NCBI GenBank assembly: GCA_964599275.1
Contig: CAZRFK010000046.1
Coordinates: 1 to 15,057 of the forward strand
Origin: PUMD01 sp964599275
Lineage (GTDB): Bacteria > Bacillota > Sulfobacillia > SLMV01
Direction: 5' to 3'
Length of the DNA: 15,057 nt
The notes below the pieces were generated by a model. The model was not told the DNA's origin, did not search any database, and worked only from the letters and a program-made list of their open reading frames with translations. Below are positions 5,756-13,306 of the stretch, one piece after another (the first letter of the stretch is position 1; every line of letters begins with the position of its first letter). The position numbers were made by a program, and so were the translations under genes.

Positions 5756-6912
5756 TGGCGCAGGAACAAGTCATATTGGGTTCATATACTCCGGGTGATG
5801 CTATAGCGTCAGCCATCGATGATGCCCATTCAGACGTCGTTATGGCAGTCCGTGATTCTGGTCTCAGGGGCCGCGGAGGTGCTGGTTTCCCCACGGGTAC
5901 TAAATGGATGTTGGCGGCTGGAGCCCAGGGAGACGAAAAATATGTGGTCTGTAACGCTGATGAAGGGGAACCGGGAACCTTTAAAGATCGATTCCTGTTG
6001 GAAAATTATGCAGATATGGTCTTCGATGGTATGGTTGTTTGTGCTTATGCAATAGGTGCATCCAAGGGATTTCTCTATCTGCGTGGAGAATATCGCTACC
6101 TGCTCAGCGATCTTGAGGAGACCCTCGAACATATGCGGAAAGAGAATAGACTCGGAGCATCCATTCAGGGCCGTGATGACTTCGATTTCGACATAGAAAT
6201 CCGGCTCGGTTCAGGTGCATACGTTTGCGGAGAGGAAACAGCACTTCTTGAATCATTGGAAGGTGGGCGCGGAGAACCGCGCAACAGACCTCCCTTTCCA
6301 GTAAGTTCCGGATATCTTGGGAAGCCGACAGTGGTAAATAATGTTGAAACTTTTGCCCTGGTATCCAGGATAATGATTAACGATCCTGAATGGTTCAATG
6401 AATTCGGTACCGAGGAGTCTGCTGGTAACAAGCTCTACAGTGTTTCCGGTGATTGTGATAAACCGGGCGTCTATGAGCTTCCCATGGGAATTACCGTCGC
6501 AGAACTTTTGGGAGTTGTGGGCGGAGAAGATGCACAAGCTGTACAGGTAGGCGGAGCCTCTGGAACGATGGTTTCACGTGAAGACTTTGACCGTCAGATT
6601 GCCTACGAGGATGTTTCTACAGGTGGCTCAATTATCGTTTTTGGTGAAGACCGCGACCTTCTCGAGGTTCTGGAGAATTTCATGGAGTTCTTTGCTGAGG
6701 AATCATGTGGACAGTGTACTCCGTGCCGCCTGGGAACAGAGCAGTTAGTTAAAGGAGTTAAGGCTTTAAGAAGAAATGAACTCGAAGATGAAGAACTGGA
6801 ACAGTTGAAATCGCTAGCGGAGAATATGGCCATTATTGCCAAGTGTGGTCTTGGGCAGTCCTGCAACTCGCCCTTTGCCAGCATTCTCGCAGCGAGAGGG
6901 GAGGCACTATGA
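5755..6912 (+). CDS. hydB: NADH-dependent [FeFe]-hydrogenase, short NuoF-like flavoprotein subunit
   Basis: The NADH-oxidising FMN subunit, 385 aa. Residues 38-51 (RGRGGAGFPTGTKW), 66-78 (CNADEGEPGTFKD) and 154-170 (GAYVCGEETALLESLEG) form the FMN and NADH site. RNRPPFPVSSGYLGKPTVV (176-194) continues the fold. A [4Fe-4S] cluster is ligated by C318, C321, C324 and C364 (SCGQCTPC and KCGLGQ). The protein ends soon after. It lacks both the N-terminal thioredoxin-like [2Fe-2S] domain and the C-terminal double ferredoxin domain found in the ~600-residue HydB of Thermotoga-type bifurcating enzymes. It overlaps its neighbours by 1 nt (TAATG) and 4 nt (ATGA), so the three subunits are translationally coupled. 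Confidence 0.93.
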   Translation: MAQEQVILGSYTPGDAIASAIDDAHSDVVMAVRDSGLRGRGGAGFPTGTKWMLAAGAQGDEKYVVCNADEGEPGTFKDRFLLENYADMVFDGMVVCAYAIGASKGFLYLRGEYRYLLSDLEETLEHMRKENRLGASIQGRDDFDFDIEIRLGSGAYVCGEETALLESLEGGRGEPRNRPPFPVSSGYLGKPTVVNNVETFALVSRIMINDPEWFNEFGTEESAGNKLYSVSGDCDKPGVYELPMGITVAELLGVVGGEDAQAVQVGGASGTMVSREDFDRQIAYEDVSTGGSIIVFGEDRDLLEVLENFMEFFAEESCGQCTPCRLGTEQLVKGVKALRRNELEDEELEQLKSLAENMAIIAKCGLGQSCNSPFASILAARGEAL

Positions 6913-8750
6913 CTGATTCAACCAAGAAATCTGATGTAACAGATGATATTGGAACCAAAATAGGTATCACGATAAATGGCCAAGAGTATAAGGCGGAGCC
7001 TGGCAAAACCATACTGGAAATCTGTCAGGAAAATGACATAGAGGTACCTACTCTTTGTGCCCATGATGATTTGATTTCTGCTGGTGTTTGCCGTATATGT
7101 TCAGTGGAAATTGAAGGAGGATGGAGACTAGAAACCGCTTGTACTTACGAGGTTCATCAGCCTGACATGGAAGTGTACACCCGATCATCGCGTGTACGTA
7201 AAGCAAGACGAGCTGTCCTGGAACTTCTACTGGCTGAGCACTGTGGAGACTGCTTCACCTGTGTCAGAAGTGGCTCCTGTGAATTGCAGGAGCTTGCAGA
7301 GCGGTATGGAATCAAGGAGATTCCTTACGAAGAAGCCGAACCCCGCTTTGAGGAGGATACCTCCAGTCCAAGCATTGCTCGTGATATGAATAAATGTATC
7401 CAGTGTCGGCGCTGCATTCGAACATGCGCAGACCTACAGTCGGTTGGGGCGTTGGGAGTATTCGACAGGGGTCCAGAAAGTGAAGTTGAGACTTTTGCTG
7501 ACATGCCCCTCGGAGAGGTAGTTTGTGTTAACTGCGGCCAGTGTATAACTCACTGTCCCACCGGTGCGCTCAGAGAAATAGATCATATAGAAGAAGTATG
7601 GAAGGCTCTGGAAGATGACAGCAAGCACGTAGTAATTCAGACTGCTCCCGCTCCTCGAGCAGCAATTGGCGAGTCTTTTGATCTTCCGCCAGGGACTTCT
7701 CTCACTGGTCAGCTGAATACTGCAATTCGCGAGCTCGGCTTTGACAGAGTGTTTGATACCAACTTCACTGCGGATTTGACTATCATGGAAGAGGGTACCG
7801 AACTGCTTCTGCGGCTGAAGACAGCTCTGGTCGAGGGTGATGAGTCAGTTAAGTTGCCAATGCTGACTTCATGTTCACCAGGATGGATCAAGTTCATCGA
7901 GCATTTCTATCCTGGCCGTCTGGATCATCTCTCAACTTGTAAGTCCCCGCAGCAGATGTTTGGTGCTTTGATCAAGACTTTCTATGCCGATGAACAGGAA
8001 ATTTCACCTGAGGACATTGTTACCGTTTCGCTTATGCCCTGCACTGCCAAGAAGTTTGAAGGCGCCCGTGAAGAAATGAAAGATAGCGGCCAACAGGATG
8101 TAGATTATGTCCTTACCACCCGCGAATTGGCCAAAATGATCAAAGAGCTTGATATACCGATCGTTGATTTGCCAGAATCAAGCTTTGACGAGCCGTTTGG
8201 CGATGCCTCGGGAGCCGGTTTGATCTTTGGTGCTACAGGTGGCGTCATGGAAGCGGCACTCCGCACGGCTTACGAACTGGTCACCGGTCGAGAGGTTCCG
8301 TTTGAAAACCTCAACATCGGTCCATGTCGGGGTTTTGAGGGTATAAAGATGGCCAGCGTCAATCTGGAAGACGTAAAGTCTGAATGGGACTTCCTCGAAG
8401 GGGCAGAGCTCAAGTTTGCCATTGCCCACGGGCTGGCAAATGCCAAGAAGGTCATGGATCTACTTGAGTCTGGTGAGATAGATGATATCCACTTCATCGA
8501 AATCATGGCCTGCCCGGGTGGTTGTTTGGGCGGTGGAGGACAGCCCATACCAACTACTCCGGAAATCCGCGAGGCACGGGCTAATGCAATCTATGGAGAA
8601 GATGAAGATCTGGATCTCCGCAAGTCTCACGAAAATTCCCACGTGCAGTATCTGTACGACAAATATCTGACCGACGGTCCGTGTGGGCATAAGTCACACG
8701 AGCTGCTGCACACTGAATATACTGGGAGACAACGCAAGCCGAAGCTGTAA
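6909..8750 (+). CDS. hydA: [FeFe]-hydrogenase catalytic subunit HydA
   Basis: A 613-aa catalytic subunit that makes or uses H2 in the cytoplasm. Domains in order: plant-type [2Fe-2S] (C50, C61, C64, C78); a His-ligated [4Fe-4S] (H111, C115, C118, C124); two [4Fe-4S] clusters (C163/C166/C169/C173 and C206/C209/C212/C216); then the H-cluster domain with L1 TSCSPGW (320-326), L2 MPCTAKKFE (376-384) and L3 EIMACPGGCLGGGGQP (531-546). In L1 the first Cys (C322, the proton-relay position) is kept, but the next residue is Ser323, where Clostridium pasteurianum hydrogenase has the cubane ligand Cys300. The C-terminus (about 555-613) is a small-subunit-like tail with no extra [2Fe-2S] domain. ATG 6909 is chosen over an upstream in-frame start at 6843 because it overlaps the hydB stop as ATGA and begins just before the ferredoxin domain. 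Confidence 0.95.
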   Translation: MTDSTKKSDVTDDIGTKIGITINGQEYKAEPGKTILEICQENDIEVPTLCAHDDLISAGVCRICSVEIEGGWRLETACTYEVHQPDMEVYTRSSRVRKARRAVLELLLAEHCGDCFTCVRSGSCELQELAERYGIKEIPYEEAEPRFEEDTSSPSIARDMNKCIQCRRCIRTCADLQSVGALGVFDRGPESEVETFADMPLGEVVCVNCGQCITHCPTGALREIDHIEEVWKALEDDSKHVVIQTAPAPRAAIGESFDLPPGTSLTGQLNTAIRELGFDRVFDTNFTADLTIMEEGTELLLRLKTALVEGDESVKLPMLTSCSPGWIKFIEHFYPGRLDHLSTCKSPQQMFGALIKTFYADEQEISPEDIVTVSLMPCTAKKFEGAREEMKDSGQQDVDYVLTTRELAKMIKELDIPIVDLPESSFDEPFGDASGAGLIFGATGGVMEAALRTAYELVTGREVPFENLNIGPCRGFEGIKMASVNLEDVKSEWDFLEGAELKFAIAHGLANAKKVMDLLESGEIDDIHFIEIMACPGGCLGGGGQPIPTTPEIREARANAIYGEDEDLDLRKSHENSHVQYLYDKYLTDGPCGHKSHELLHTEYTGRQRKPKL

Positions 8751-8764
8751 GAGGTTAACTGATT

Positions 8765-8813
8765 AGAGATAAGACCGCCTGCTTTCTTCTTATGAGCAGG
8801 TGGGCTTATCTCT
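8765..8813 (+). terminator. Hairpin after the hydrogenase operon
   Basis: A long stem, AGAGATAAG pairing with CTTATCTCT and inner CCTGCT with AGCAGG, begins 14 nt after the hydA stop. The following bases (GGCTGTATTTTG) contain only a short T-run, so it may terminate weakly or protect the mRNA 3' end. A separate promoter for the next operon follows. Confidence 0.6.
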
Positions 8814-8868
8814 GGCTGTATTTTGTCGTCATTTCAAAATGTTTTTAATATGATTGCATTTATTTAAC

Positions 8869-8896
8869 TTGACAGCTGACTGACTCCTGATAACAT
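8869..8896 (+). promoter_or_regulatory. Sigma-A promoter of the riboflavin operon
   Basis: A perfect -35 TTGACA (8869-8874) is followed after 16 nt by TAACAT (8891-8896), preceded by TG at the extended -10 position. Transcription would start at about 8903, roughly 15 nt before the FMN aptamer. Confidence 0.6.
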
Positions 8897-8917
8897 AGAT
8901 TGAAAGAAATGAATATA

Positions 8918-9054
8918 TCTTCGGGGCAAGGTGAGAGGGGAATCCTCAATTCCTGACCGGCGGTGAAGCCTATTTTAATAGGATAAGCCCGCGAGCTGCA
9001 AGGCAGGATCTGGTTGGAATCCAGAGCCGACAGTATAGTCTGGACGGGAGAAGA
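8918..9054 (+). ncRNA. FMN riboswitch aptamer (RFN element)
   Basis: The conserved RFN blocks are all present in order: CTTCGGGGCAAGGTGA, CCTGACCGGCGGTGAAGCC, AAGCCCGCGAGC, GGATCTGGTTGGAATCCAGA, GCCGACAGTATAGTCTGGA and CGGGAGAAG. The closing P1 stem is TCTTC (8918-8922) with GAAGA (9050-9054). Upstream of riboflavin genes, this element binds FMN and shuts off expression when flavin is plentiful. A perfect terminator hairpin follows 17 nt later, indicating transcriptional attenuation. Confidence 0.97.
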
Positions 9055-9071
9055 GATTGTTAAATTATAAC

Positions 9072-9103
9072 AGCCCTGAATCTATATTCAGGGCTTATTT
9101 TAT
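9072..9103 (+). terminator. Riboswitch-controlled intrinsic terminator
   Basis: A perfect 10-bp stem, AGCCCTGAAT (9072-9081) with ATTCAGGGCT (9086-9095), has a 4-nt loop and is followed by TATTTTAT. It is the expression platform of the FMN riboswitch. The 3' arm contains the only AGGG-like sequence ahead of the ATG at 9102, so the same hairpin might also hide the ribD ribosome-binding site. Confidence 0.85.
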
Positions 9104-10247
9104 GGGAGTGATAAAAATCGGTGGTACAGAATATATGCAGAGGGCTTTGCAATTGGCCTATAAGGGCTGGGGGAAAACCAGTCCCAATCCGATGGTTGGG
9201 GCGGTAGTGGTGAAAGATGATCAGATTATTGGTGAGGGATATCATCGTTCAGCCGGAGACTGGCATGCAGAGGTTGTAGCCTTGCGGGACGCTGGTGACG
9301 AGGCTGAGGGAGCTGATTTGTATGTGAATCTGGAGCCCTGCTGTCACCATGGACGTACTCCTCCTTGTACTGATGCGATCATTGACAGCAAAATAAAAAG
9401 AGTGATAGGGGCCATGCCCGATCCCAATCCTGAGGTGTCTGGCAAGGGGTTTGCTCGGCTGCGAAGCGCAGGTATGTGTGTTGAAACTGGGTTACTCAGA
9501 GAGACAGCTGAACAACTCAATGAAACCTACGTGAAACACGTAGAGACGGGTAAGCCTTTTGTGCTTATCAAAATGGCCATGACTCTCGACGGAAAAATTG
9601 CTTCAAAGACTGGTCACTCTGAATGGGTCAGCAGCTGGAAATCCCGTGAATATGTTCATCATTACCGCGCCGGTTATGATGCAGTTATGATTGGCAGTGG
9701 AACCATGCAGAGTGATGATCCGCAGCTTACTTACCGACTGGGTGACAGAGATGACGTGATTCAACCCTTACGGGTTGTGGTGGATTCAAAATGCAGGATG
9801 ACCACAGATGCCAACATGTTTCAGGATATCGATGATAGCTCGCTGTTTATTGCTACAACTGAGCAAGCGCCGGAATCTAAAATAAGCCAGCTTCGTGCAG
9901 TTGGGGCTGAAGTGGTGGTTGTGGGCCAGTCAACCAATGGTGTTGATCTAGTTGGAGTAATGGAGGTGCTTGGTGATAAGGGCGTCACAAGTGTTTTGGT
10001 TGAGGGTGGGGGAGAATTTAATTGGGGATTACTAGAGTCAGGACTTGCTGATAAAATCATGTTCTTTGTGACCCCAAAGCTGATTGGTGGGCGTAATGCT
10101 CCGACTCCAGTGGAAGGGGACGGAATAGAGAAAATAACCCACGCCCTGCAGCTGAATGGCTTTGAGGTTGAATTCATTGGTGATGATTTATGCATTACCG
10201 GATATGTAGCCGAGAAAGGGGGAGTCAATGTTCACCGGGCTCGTTGA
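9102..10247 (+). CDS. ribD: Bifunctional riboflavin deaminase/reductase RibD
   Basis: It catalyses two successive steps of riboflavin synthesis: deamination of the diaminopyrimidine made from GTP, then NADPH-dependent reduction of its ribosyl side chain. The N-terminal zinc deaminase domain (about 8-150) carries WHAEVVAL (H55, E57) and the Zn ligands C80 and C89 (EPCCHHGRTPPC). The C-terminal reductase domain (about 152-380) carries KMAMTLDGKIAS, MIGSGTMQSDDPQLTYR and VLVEGGGEFNWGLL. Length is about 381 aa, near the family norm. The start is uncertain. ATG 9102 leaves a typical short leader before YMQRALQLA, ATG 9135 starts at that motif, and an earlier in-frame TTG at 9057 would run through the terminator hairpin. 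It is the first gene of the operon and overlaps ribE by 20 nt. Confidence 0.93.
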   Translation: MGVIKIGGTEYMQRALQLAYKGWGKTSPNPMVGAVVVKDDQIIGEGYHRSAGDWHAEVVALRDAGDEAEGADLYVNLEPCCHHGRTPPCTDAIIDSKIKRVIGAMPDPNPEVSGKGFARLRSAGMCVETGLLRETAEQLNETYVKHVETGKPFVLIKMAMTLDGKIASKTGHSEWVSSWKSREYVHHYRAGYDAVMIGSGTMQSDDPQLTYRLGDRDDVIQPLRVVVDSKCRMTTDANMFQDIDDSSLFIATTEQAPESKISQLRAVGAEVVVVGQSTNGVDLVGVMEVLGDKGVTSVLVEGGGEFNWGLLESGLADKIMFFVTPKLIGGRNAPTPVEGDGIEKITHALQLNGFEVEFIGDDLCITGYVAEKGGVNVHRAR

Positions 10248-10872
10248 GGAAATCGGGGAAATTGCCAGATACACAAAGACAGGCAATGGCTCCAGGTTGT
10301 TAGTTAACTGTGAGCTCGTTTTAAGAGATATTGAGCCTGGCGCCAGCGTTGCTGTTAATGGATTGTGCCTCACTGCGGCCGAGATTACTGATTCGGGATT
10401 TCATGCTGATGTAATGCCGGAATCAATACGCCGTAGTAGTTTGTCCAGCTTGCAGCAGGGAGCGCGCGTCAATCTGGAAAGGGCAATGCCAGCCGATGGG
10501 AGATTTGGTGGTCATTTTATGACTGGCCATATTGATGGAGTAGGACGCGTGGTAAGCAGGGAAAGAGAACAGAATGCAGATCTGTTTGCGATCGCTGCAG
10601 AACCTCCTGAAATGCGTTATCTGGTTAAAAAGGGGTCAGTATCCATAGATGGAATAAGTTTGACTGTAGCTGAGATAGAGAAGGAACATTTCTGGGTATC
10701 AATTGTTCCCCATACGTTAAATAACACCACACTGAAATACCTTACGCCTGGAGATCTGGTTAATATCGAGACTGATCTCATTGGAAAATACGTCAGGAAA
10801 TTCTTCGAAGAATCCGATGAAGACAATCCGAATTTAAATATAGAATTGTTGAAAAACAGCGGGTTTAAGTGA
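10228..10872 (+). CDS. ribE: Riboflavin synthase (alpha chain)
   Basis: It catalyses the last step, converting two lumazine molecules to riboflavin and a pyrimidinedione, working with RibH. The 214-aa protein shows the diagnostic N-terminus MFTGLVEEIGEI and two tandem barrels. The duplicated motif appears as VAVNGLCLTAAEI (41-53) and VSIDGISLTVAEI (138-150), with GGHFMTGHIDGVG between them (94-106). The C-terminal tail (195-214) is polar and slightly long. The gene starts 20 nt inside the end of ribD. Confidence 0.96.
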   Translation: MFTGLVEEIGEIARYTKTGNGSRLLVNCELVLRDIEPGASVAVNGLCLTAAEITDSGFHADVMPESIRRSSLSSLQQGARVNLERAMPADGRFGGHFMTGHIDGVGRVVSREREQNADLFAIAAEPPEMRYLVKKGSVSIDGISLTVAEIEKEHFWVSIVPHTLNNTTLKYLTPGDLVNIETDLIGKYVRKFFEESDEDNPNLNIELLKNSGFK

Positions 10873-10883
10873 GGTGTATATAA

Positions 10884-12104
10884 ATGTTTGACAATATACA
10901 AGAAGCTATTGAAGATATAAAACATGGCAGAATTGTAGTAGTCGTGGACGATGAAGATCGTGAAAATGAGGGTGATGCAGTTTTTGCCGCTGAACATGTT
11001 ACGACAGAAAAAATAAATTTCATGGCCAAGGAATGTCGTGGTCTTATATGTGCTCCGATGACTGCTGAACGTGCCGAGAGGTTGGATATTCCCCCAATGG
11101 TAGAGGAAAACACCGATACAATGAGAACCGCGTTTACGGTATCTGTCGACGCTGCTGGTACGGATACCGGTATTTCAGCAGCCGAACGGGCCGAGACTGT
11201 TCGGGCACTGGTGGATGCGGAAACGGAGCCACAAGATTTGAACCGTCCGGGACATATTTTCCCCCTGATTGCCAAAGACGGAGGGGTATTGCGACGCGCT
11301 GGACATACTGAAGCCAGTGTGGATCTGGCCCGCTTGGCCGGGCTTACTCCTGTAGGCGTCATTTGCGAGATCATGAAAGATGATGGAACCATGGCACGAG
11401 TGGACGACTTGAGGACCTTTTGTGATGAGTTTGATTTCAAGTTGATCACGATCGAATCCCTCATTGAGTACCGCCGCACACGTGAGCAACTGGTTCAGGA
11501 AGTGGCAAAGGTGAACTTACCGACGGAGTTTGGAGACTTTCGGTTGAAAGCATATCGAGATCGTCTTAGCGAAGATGTTCATCTCGCTCTGATAAAAGGA
11601 GAATTATCTTCAGCAGAAGCTCCGCTGGTTCGCGTTCATTCTGAATGTTTAACTGGTGATGTTTTTGGTTCCTTACGATGTGACTGTGGAGATCAGCTAA
11701 ATGCCGCGCTGAGTAGAGTTGCCGCGGAGGGAGCAGGCCTGGTGCTGTATATGCGTCAGGAAGGACGGGGCATCGGAATCATCAACAAACTTAAGGCTTA
11801 TAAACTGCAGGATGAAGGCATGGATACAGTGCAGGCCAATGAGGCCCTGGGGTTTCCTGCGGATCTGAGAGATTATGGAATAGGTGCTCAGATAATGAAG
11901 GATTTGGGGATCACCAAGCTACGTTTGTTAACTAACAACCCCAAAAAAGTTGTTGGGTTAAATGGGTACGGATTGGAAGTGGTTGAACGTCTCTCTCTTG
12001 AGGGAGATGTCAACTGCCATAATTATCACTATCTACAGACCAAACAAGAAAAATTCGGCCATCATCTTTGTCTGGAAGGAGCAGAAAAGAATGAAGATCA
12101 ATGA
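10884..12104 (+). CDS. ribBA: Bifunctional DHBP synthase / GTP cyclohydrolase II RibBA
   Basis: It makes both precursors of riboflavin. The N-terminal domain (1-200) forms 3,4-dihydroxy-2-butanone 4-phosphate from ribulose 5-phosphate and carries the metal-binding loop DDEDRENEGD (22-31) and RAGHTEASVDLARLAG (138-153). The C-terminal domain (about 205-400) is GTP cyclohydrolase II, with Zn ligands C255, C266 and C268 (HSECLTGDVFGSLRCDCG) and the catalytic RQEGRGIGI loop (291-299). Both active sites look complete. Fusion of the two is usual in Bacillota. A GAGGTG ribosome-binding site lies between the ribE stop and this ATG (11 nt gap). Confidence 0.96.
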   Translation: MFDNIQEAIEDIKHGRIVVVVDDEDRENEGDAVFAAEHVTTEKINFMAKECRGLICAPMTAERAERLDIPPMVEENTDTMRTAFTVSVDAAGTDTGISAAERAETVRALVDAETEPQDLNRPGHIFPLIAKDGGVLRRAGHTEASVDLARLAGLTPVGVICEIMKDDGTMARVDDLRTFCDEFDFKLITIESLIEYRRTREQLVQEVAKVNLPTEFGDFRLKAYRDRLSEDVHLALIKGELSSAEAPLVRVHSECLTGDVFGSLRCDCGDQLNAALSRVAAEGAGLVLYMRQEGRGIGIINKLKAYKLQDEGMDTVQANEALGFPADLRDYGIGAQIMKDLGITKLRLLTNNPKKVVGLNGYGLEVVERLSLEGDVNCHNYHYLQTKQEKFGHHLCLEGAEKNEDQ

Positions 12105-12546
12105 AGGTAGTCTGAACGCTGAAGGGTTAAAGTTTGCTCTGGTGGTGGGGCGTTTCAATGAGATGTTTTCACAGCAGCTTTTACAGGGCGCGCTTGATAA
12201 ACTGCGCCGACATGGAGCTGATGACGATGATATCAGTGTAACGTGGGTTCCAGGAGGTTTTGAAGTACCGTTGATGGCTCAGAAAGTGGCGGATACTGTC
12301 GATGCAGTCATCTGCCTTGGGGCTGTTGTGAGGGGGGACACACCTCATTTTGATTTTGTCGCTTCGGAAGTAGCAAAGGGCGTGGCCAAAGTCTCACTGG
12401 ATGTTGAGGTGCCAGTTATTTTTGGTGTTATAACAACTGATACTATCGAGCAGGCCATCGAAAGATCCGGTACCAAGGCAGGTAACAAGGGAGCGGATGC
12501 AGCTGAGGCCGCTATAGAAATGGCCGATCTCATGCGCCAGTTTTAG
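12091..12546 (+). CDS. ribH: 6,7-dimethyl-8-ribityllumazine synthase RibH
   Basis: It condenses the products of the RibD branch and RibBA into lumazine, the substrate of RibE. The 151-aa protein matches the usual length and shows GRFNEMFSQQLLQGA (20-34), VPGGFEVP (53-60), CLGAVVRGDTPHFDFV (75-90, catalytic H86) and FGVITTDTIEQAIERSG (111-127). Start ATG 12091 has AGGAG 8 nt upstream and overlaps the end of ribBA by 14 nt in another frame. Earlier in-frame starts lie deep inside ribBA and are unlikely. Confidence 0.96.
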   Translation: MKINEGSLNAEGLKFALVVGRFNEMFSQQLLQGALDKLRRHGADDDDISVTWVPGGFEVPLMAQKVADTVDAVICLGAVVRGDTPHFDFVASEVAKGVAKVSLDVEVPVIFGVITTDTIEQAIERSGTKAGNKGADAAEAAIEMADLMRQF

Positions 12547-12574
12547 ATTTCAAGAAGAACTTCTGAGTTGGCAA

Positions 12575-12615
12575 GATATAAAAACAGCCGGAGCTTATCC
12601 GGCTGTTTTTATATC
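12575..12615. terminator. Bidirectional intrinsic terminator between ribH and rubrerythrin
   Basis: A perfect 18-bp stem (12575-12592 with 12598-12615) encloses a 5-nt GCTTA loop. The GC core is CAGCCGGA/TCCGGCTG, flanked by A-run and T-run, so it can end transcription of both convergent units. The rest of the 12547-12663 gap holds nothing else I can name. Confidence 0.9.
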
Positions 12616-12663
12616 ACACAGCACATCAGTACATGCATTTATCCGCTGATCTTTAATATGTGA

Positions 12664-13170
12664 TTAAAATGGTAGAAATCTATCCGCTGGGACTCCACAT
12701 ACAGGGCAGTTTTCTACCTCTTTGTCGATTTGAGTGTAACCGCATACGGGGCAGACTTCTATGGCTTCTGCATCAATGTCTTCTCCAGTCTTATCTACAG
12801 TATCCTTTGCGTCCGAGTAAAGATCTTCGTGGACTTTTTCGGCTTTCATGGCCAGCTCAAAGGCTCGTTCAGCTCCCGGTTCATTCTCTATCTCGGCTAT
12901 TGCTTTGTAGGCGGGATACATGTCTTCATGTTCGAAGTTTTCCCCGTCTATGGCTGCCTGTAGGTTTTCTGATGTGCTGCCTATTTTGCCCAGAGCCTCT
13001 AGATGCTTTTTGGCGTGTACCAGTTCTGCAAAACCAATGGCTTTAAATAAACGGGCAATATTCGATTTGCCCTCTTTTTCAGCTTTTTCAGCAAATGCAG
13101 TATACTTGTTTCGAGCCTGGCTTTCACCTGAGAATGCTTCCTGTAAATATTTGTTAGTCATTTCCCCCAT
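12664..13170 (-). CDS. rbr: Rubrerythrin
   Basis: A cytoplasmic peroxidase of anaerobes that reduces H2O2 with electrons from NADH through rubredoxin-type carriers. The 168-aa protein has an N-terminal ferritin-like four-helix domain (about 5-125) with the diiron-type acidic residues in SGESQARNKY, FAELVHAKKH, IAEIENE and AEKVHEDLY. A C-terminal rubredoxin-like Fe(Cys)4 domain has C140, C143, C155 and C158 (VCPVCGYTQ and NCPVCG). ATG 13170 follows AAGGAGGT by 8 nt. The domain order and length are those of classic rubrerythrin. It is divergent from the flavodiiron gene, a frequent oxidative-stress pairing in clostridia. Confidence 0.95.
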   Translation of the reverse strand: MGEMTNKYLQEAFSGESQARNKYTAFAEKAEKEGKSNIARLFKAIGFAELVHAKKHLEALGKIGSTSENLQAAIDGENFEHEDMYPAYKAIAEIENEPGAERAFELAMKAEKVHEDLYSDAKDTVDKTGEDIDAEAIEVCPVCGYTQIDKEVENCPVCGVPADRFLPF

Positions 13171-13206
13171 AAGTTCTACCTCCTTCGTGAAATTCTTTTA
13201 GTTGCA

Positions 13207-13212
13207 ATTATA
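13207..13212 (-). promoter_or_regulatory. -10 element of the rubrerythrin promoter
   Basis: On the minus strand this reads TATAAT, a perfect -10, about 37 nt upstream of the rubrerythrin start codon. No strong -35 is visible at 16-18 nt. The nearest candidates are TTTGCA-like sequences within the palindrome at 13225-13242, which hints at activator- or repressor-dependent control. Confidence 0.45.
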
Positions 13213-13224
13213 CTTTAACAACAT

Positions 13225-13242
13225 GATTGCAAATTTACAATC
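13225..13242. promoter_or_regulatory. Palindrome between divergent rbr and flavodiiron genes, candidate operator
   Basis: GATTGCAAATTTACAATC is an 18-bp dyad (16 of 18 positions symmetric) centred on AAATTT. It lies upstream of the rubrerythrin -10 and overlaps the -35 of the opposite promoter, the right place for one regulator to control both. It does not match the usual PerR box (TTATAATNATTATAA) well, so the regulator is unknown. Confidence 0.45.
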
Positions 13243-13262
13243 GTTTCATTATATTCTAAAAT
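13234..13262 (+). promoter_or_regulatory. Sigma-A promoter of the flavodiiron gene
   Basis: TTTACA (13234-13239) and TAAAAT (13257-13262) are separated by 17 nt, each one mismatch from consensus. Transcription would start near 13269, giving a leader of about 38 nt that carries AGAGGAGGT. Confidence 0.5.
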
Positions 13263-13306
13263 ATATTTGATTACTTTGGGTATAAAAAGATAGAGGAGGT
13301 AATACA

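Noticed and set aside
6843..6908. In-frame upstream start for hydA
   Set aside because: It overlaps the coding end of hydB by 70 nt and lacks the ATGA coupling seen at 6909. The extra residues do not resemble the ferredoxin domain.
9057..9101. In-frame TTG-initiated extension of ribD
   Set aside because: It would translate the end of the riboswitch and its terminator hairpin, and adds residues not expected before the deaminase domain.
12660..13046. Plus-strand open frame opposite rubrerythrin
   Set aside because: It is fully antisense to a confidently identified gene and reads as a Leu/Arg/Cys-rich shadow.
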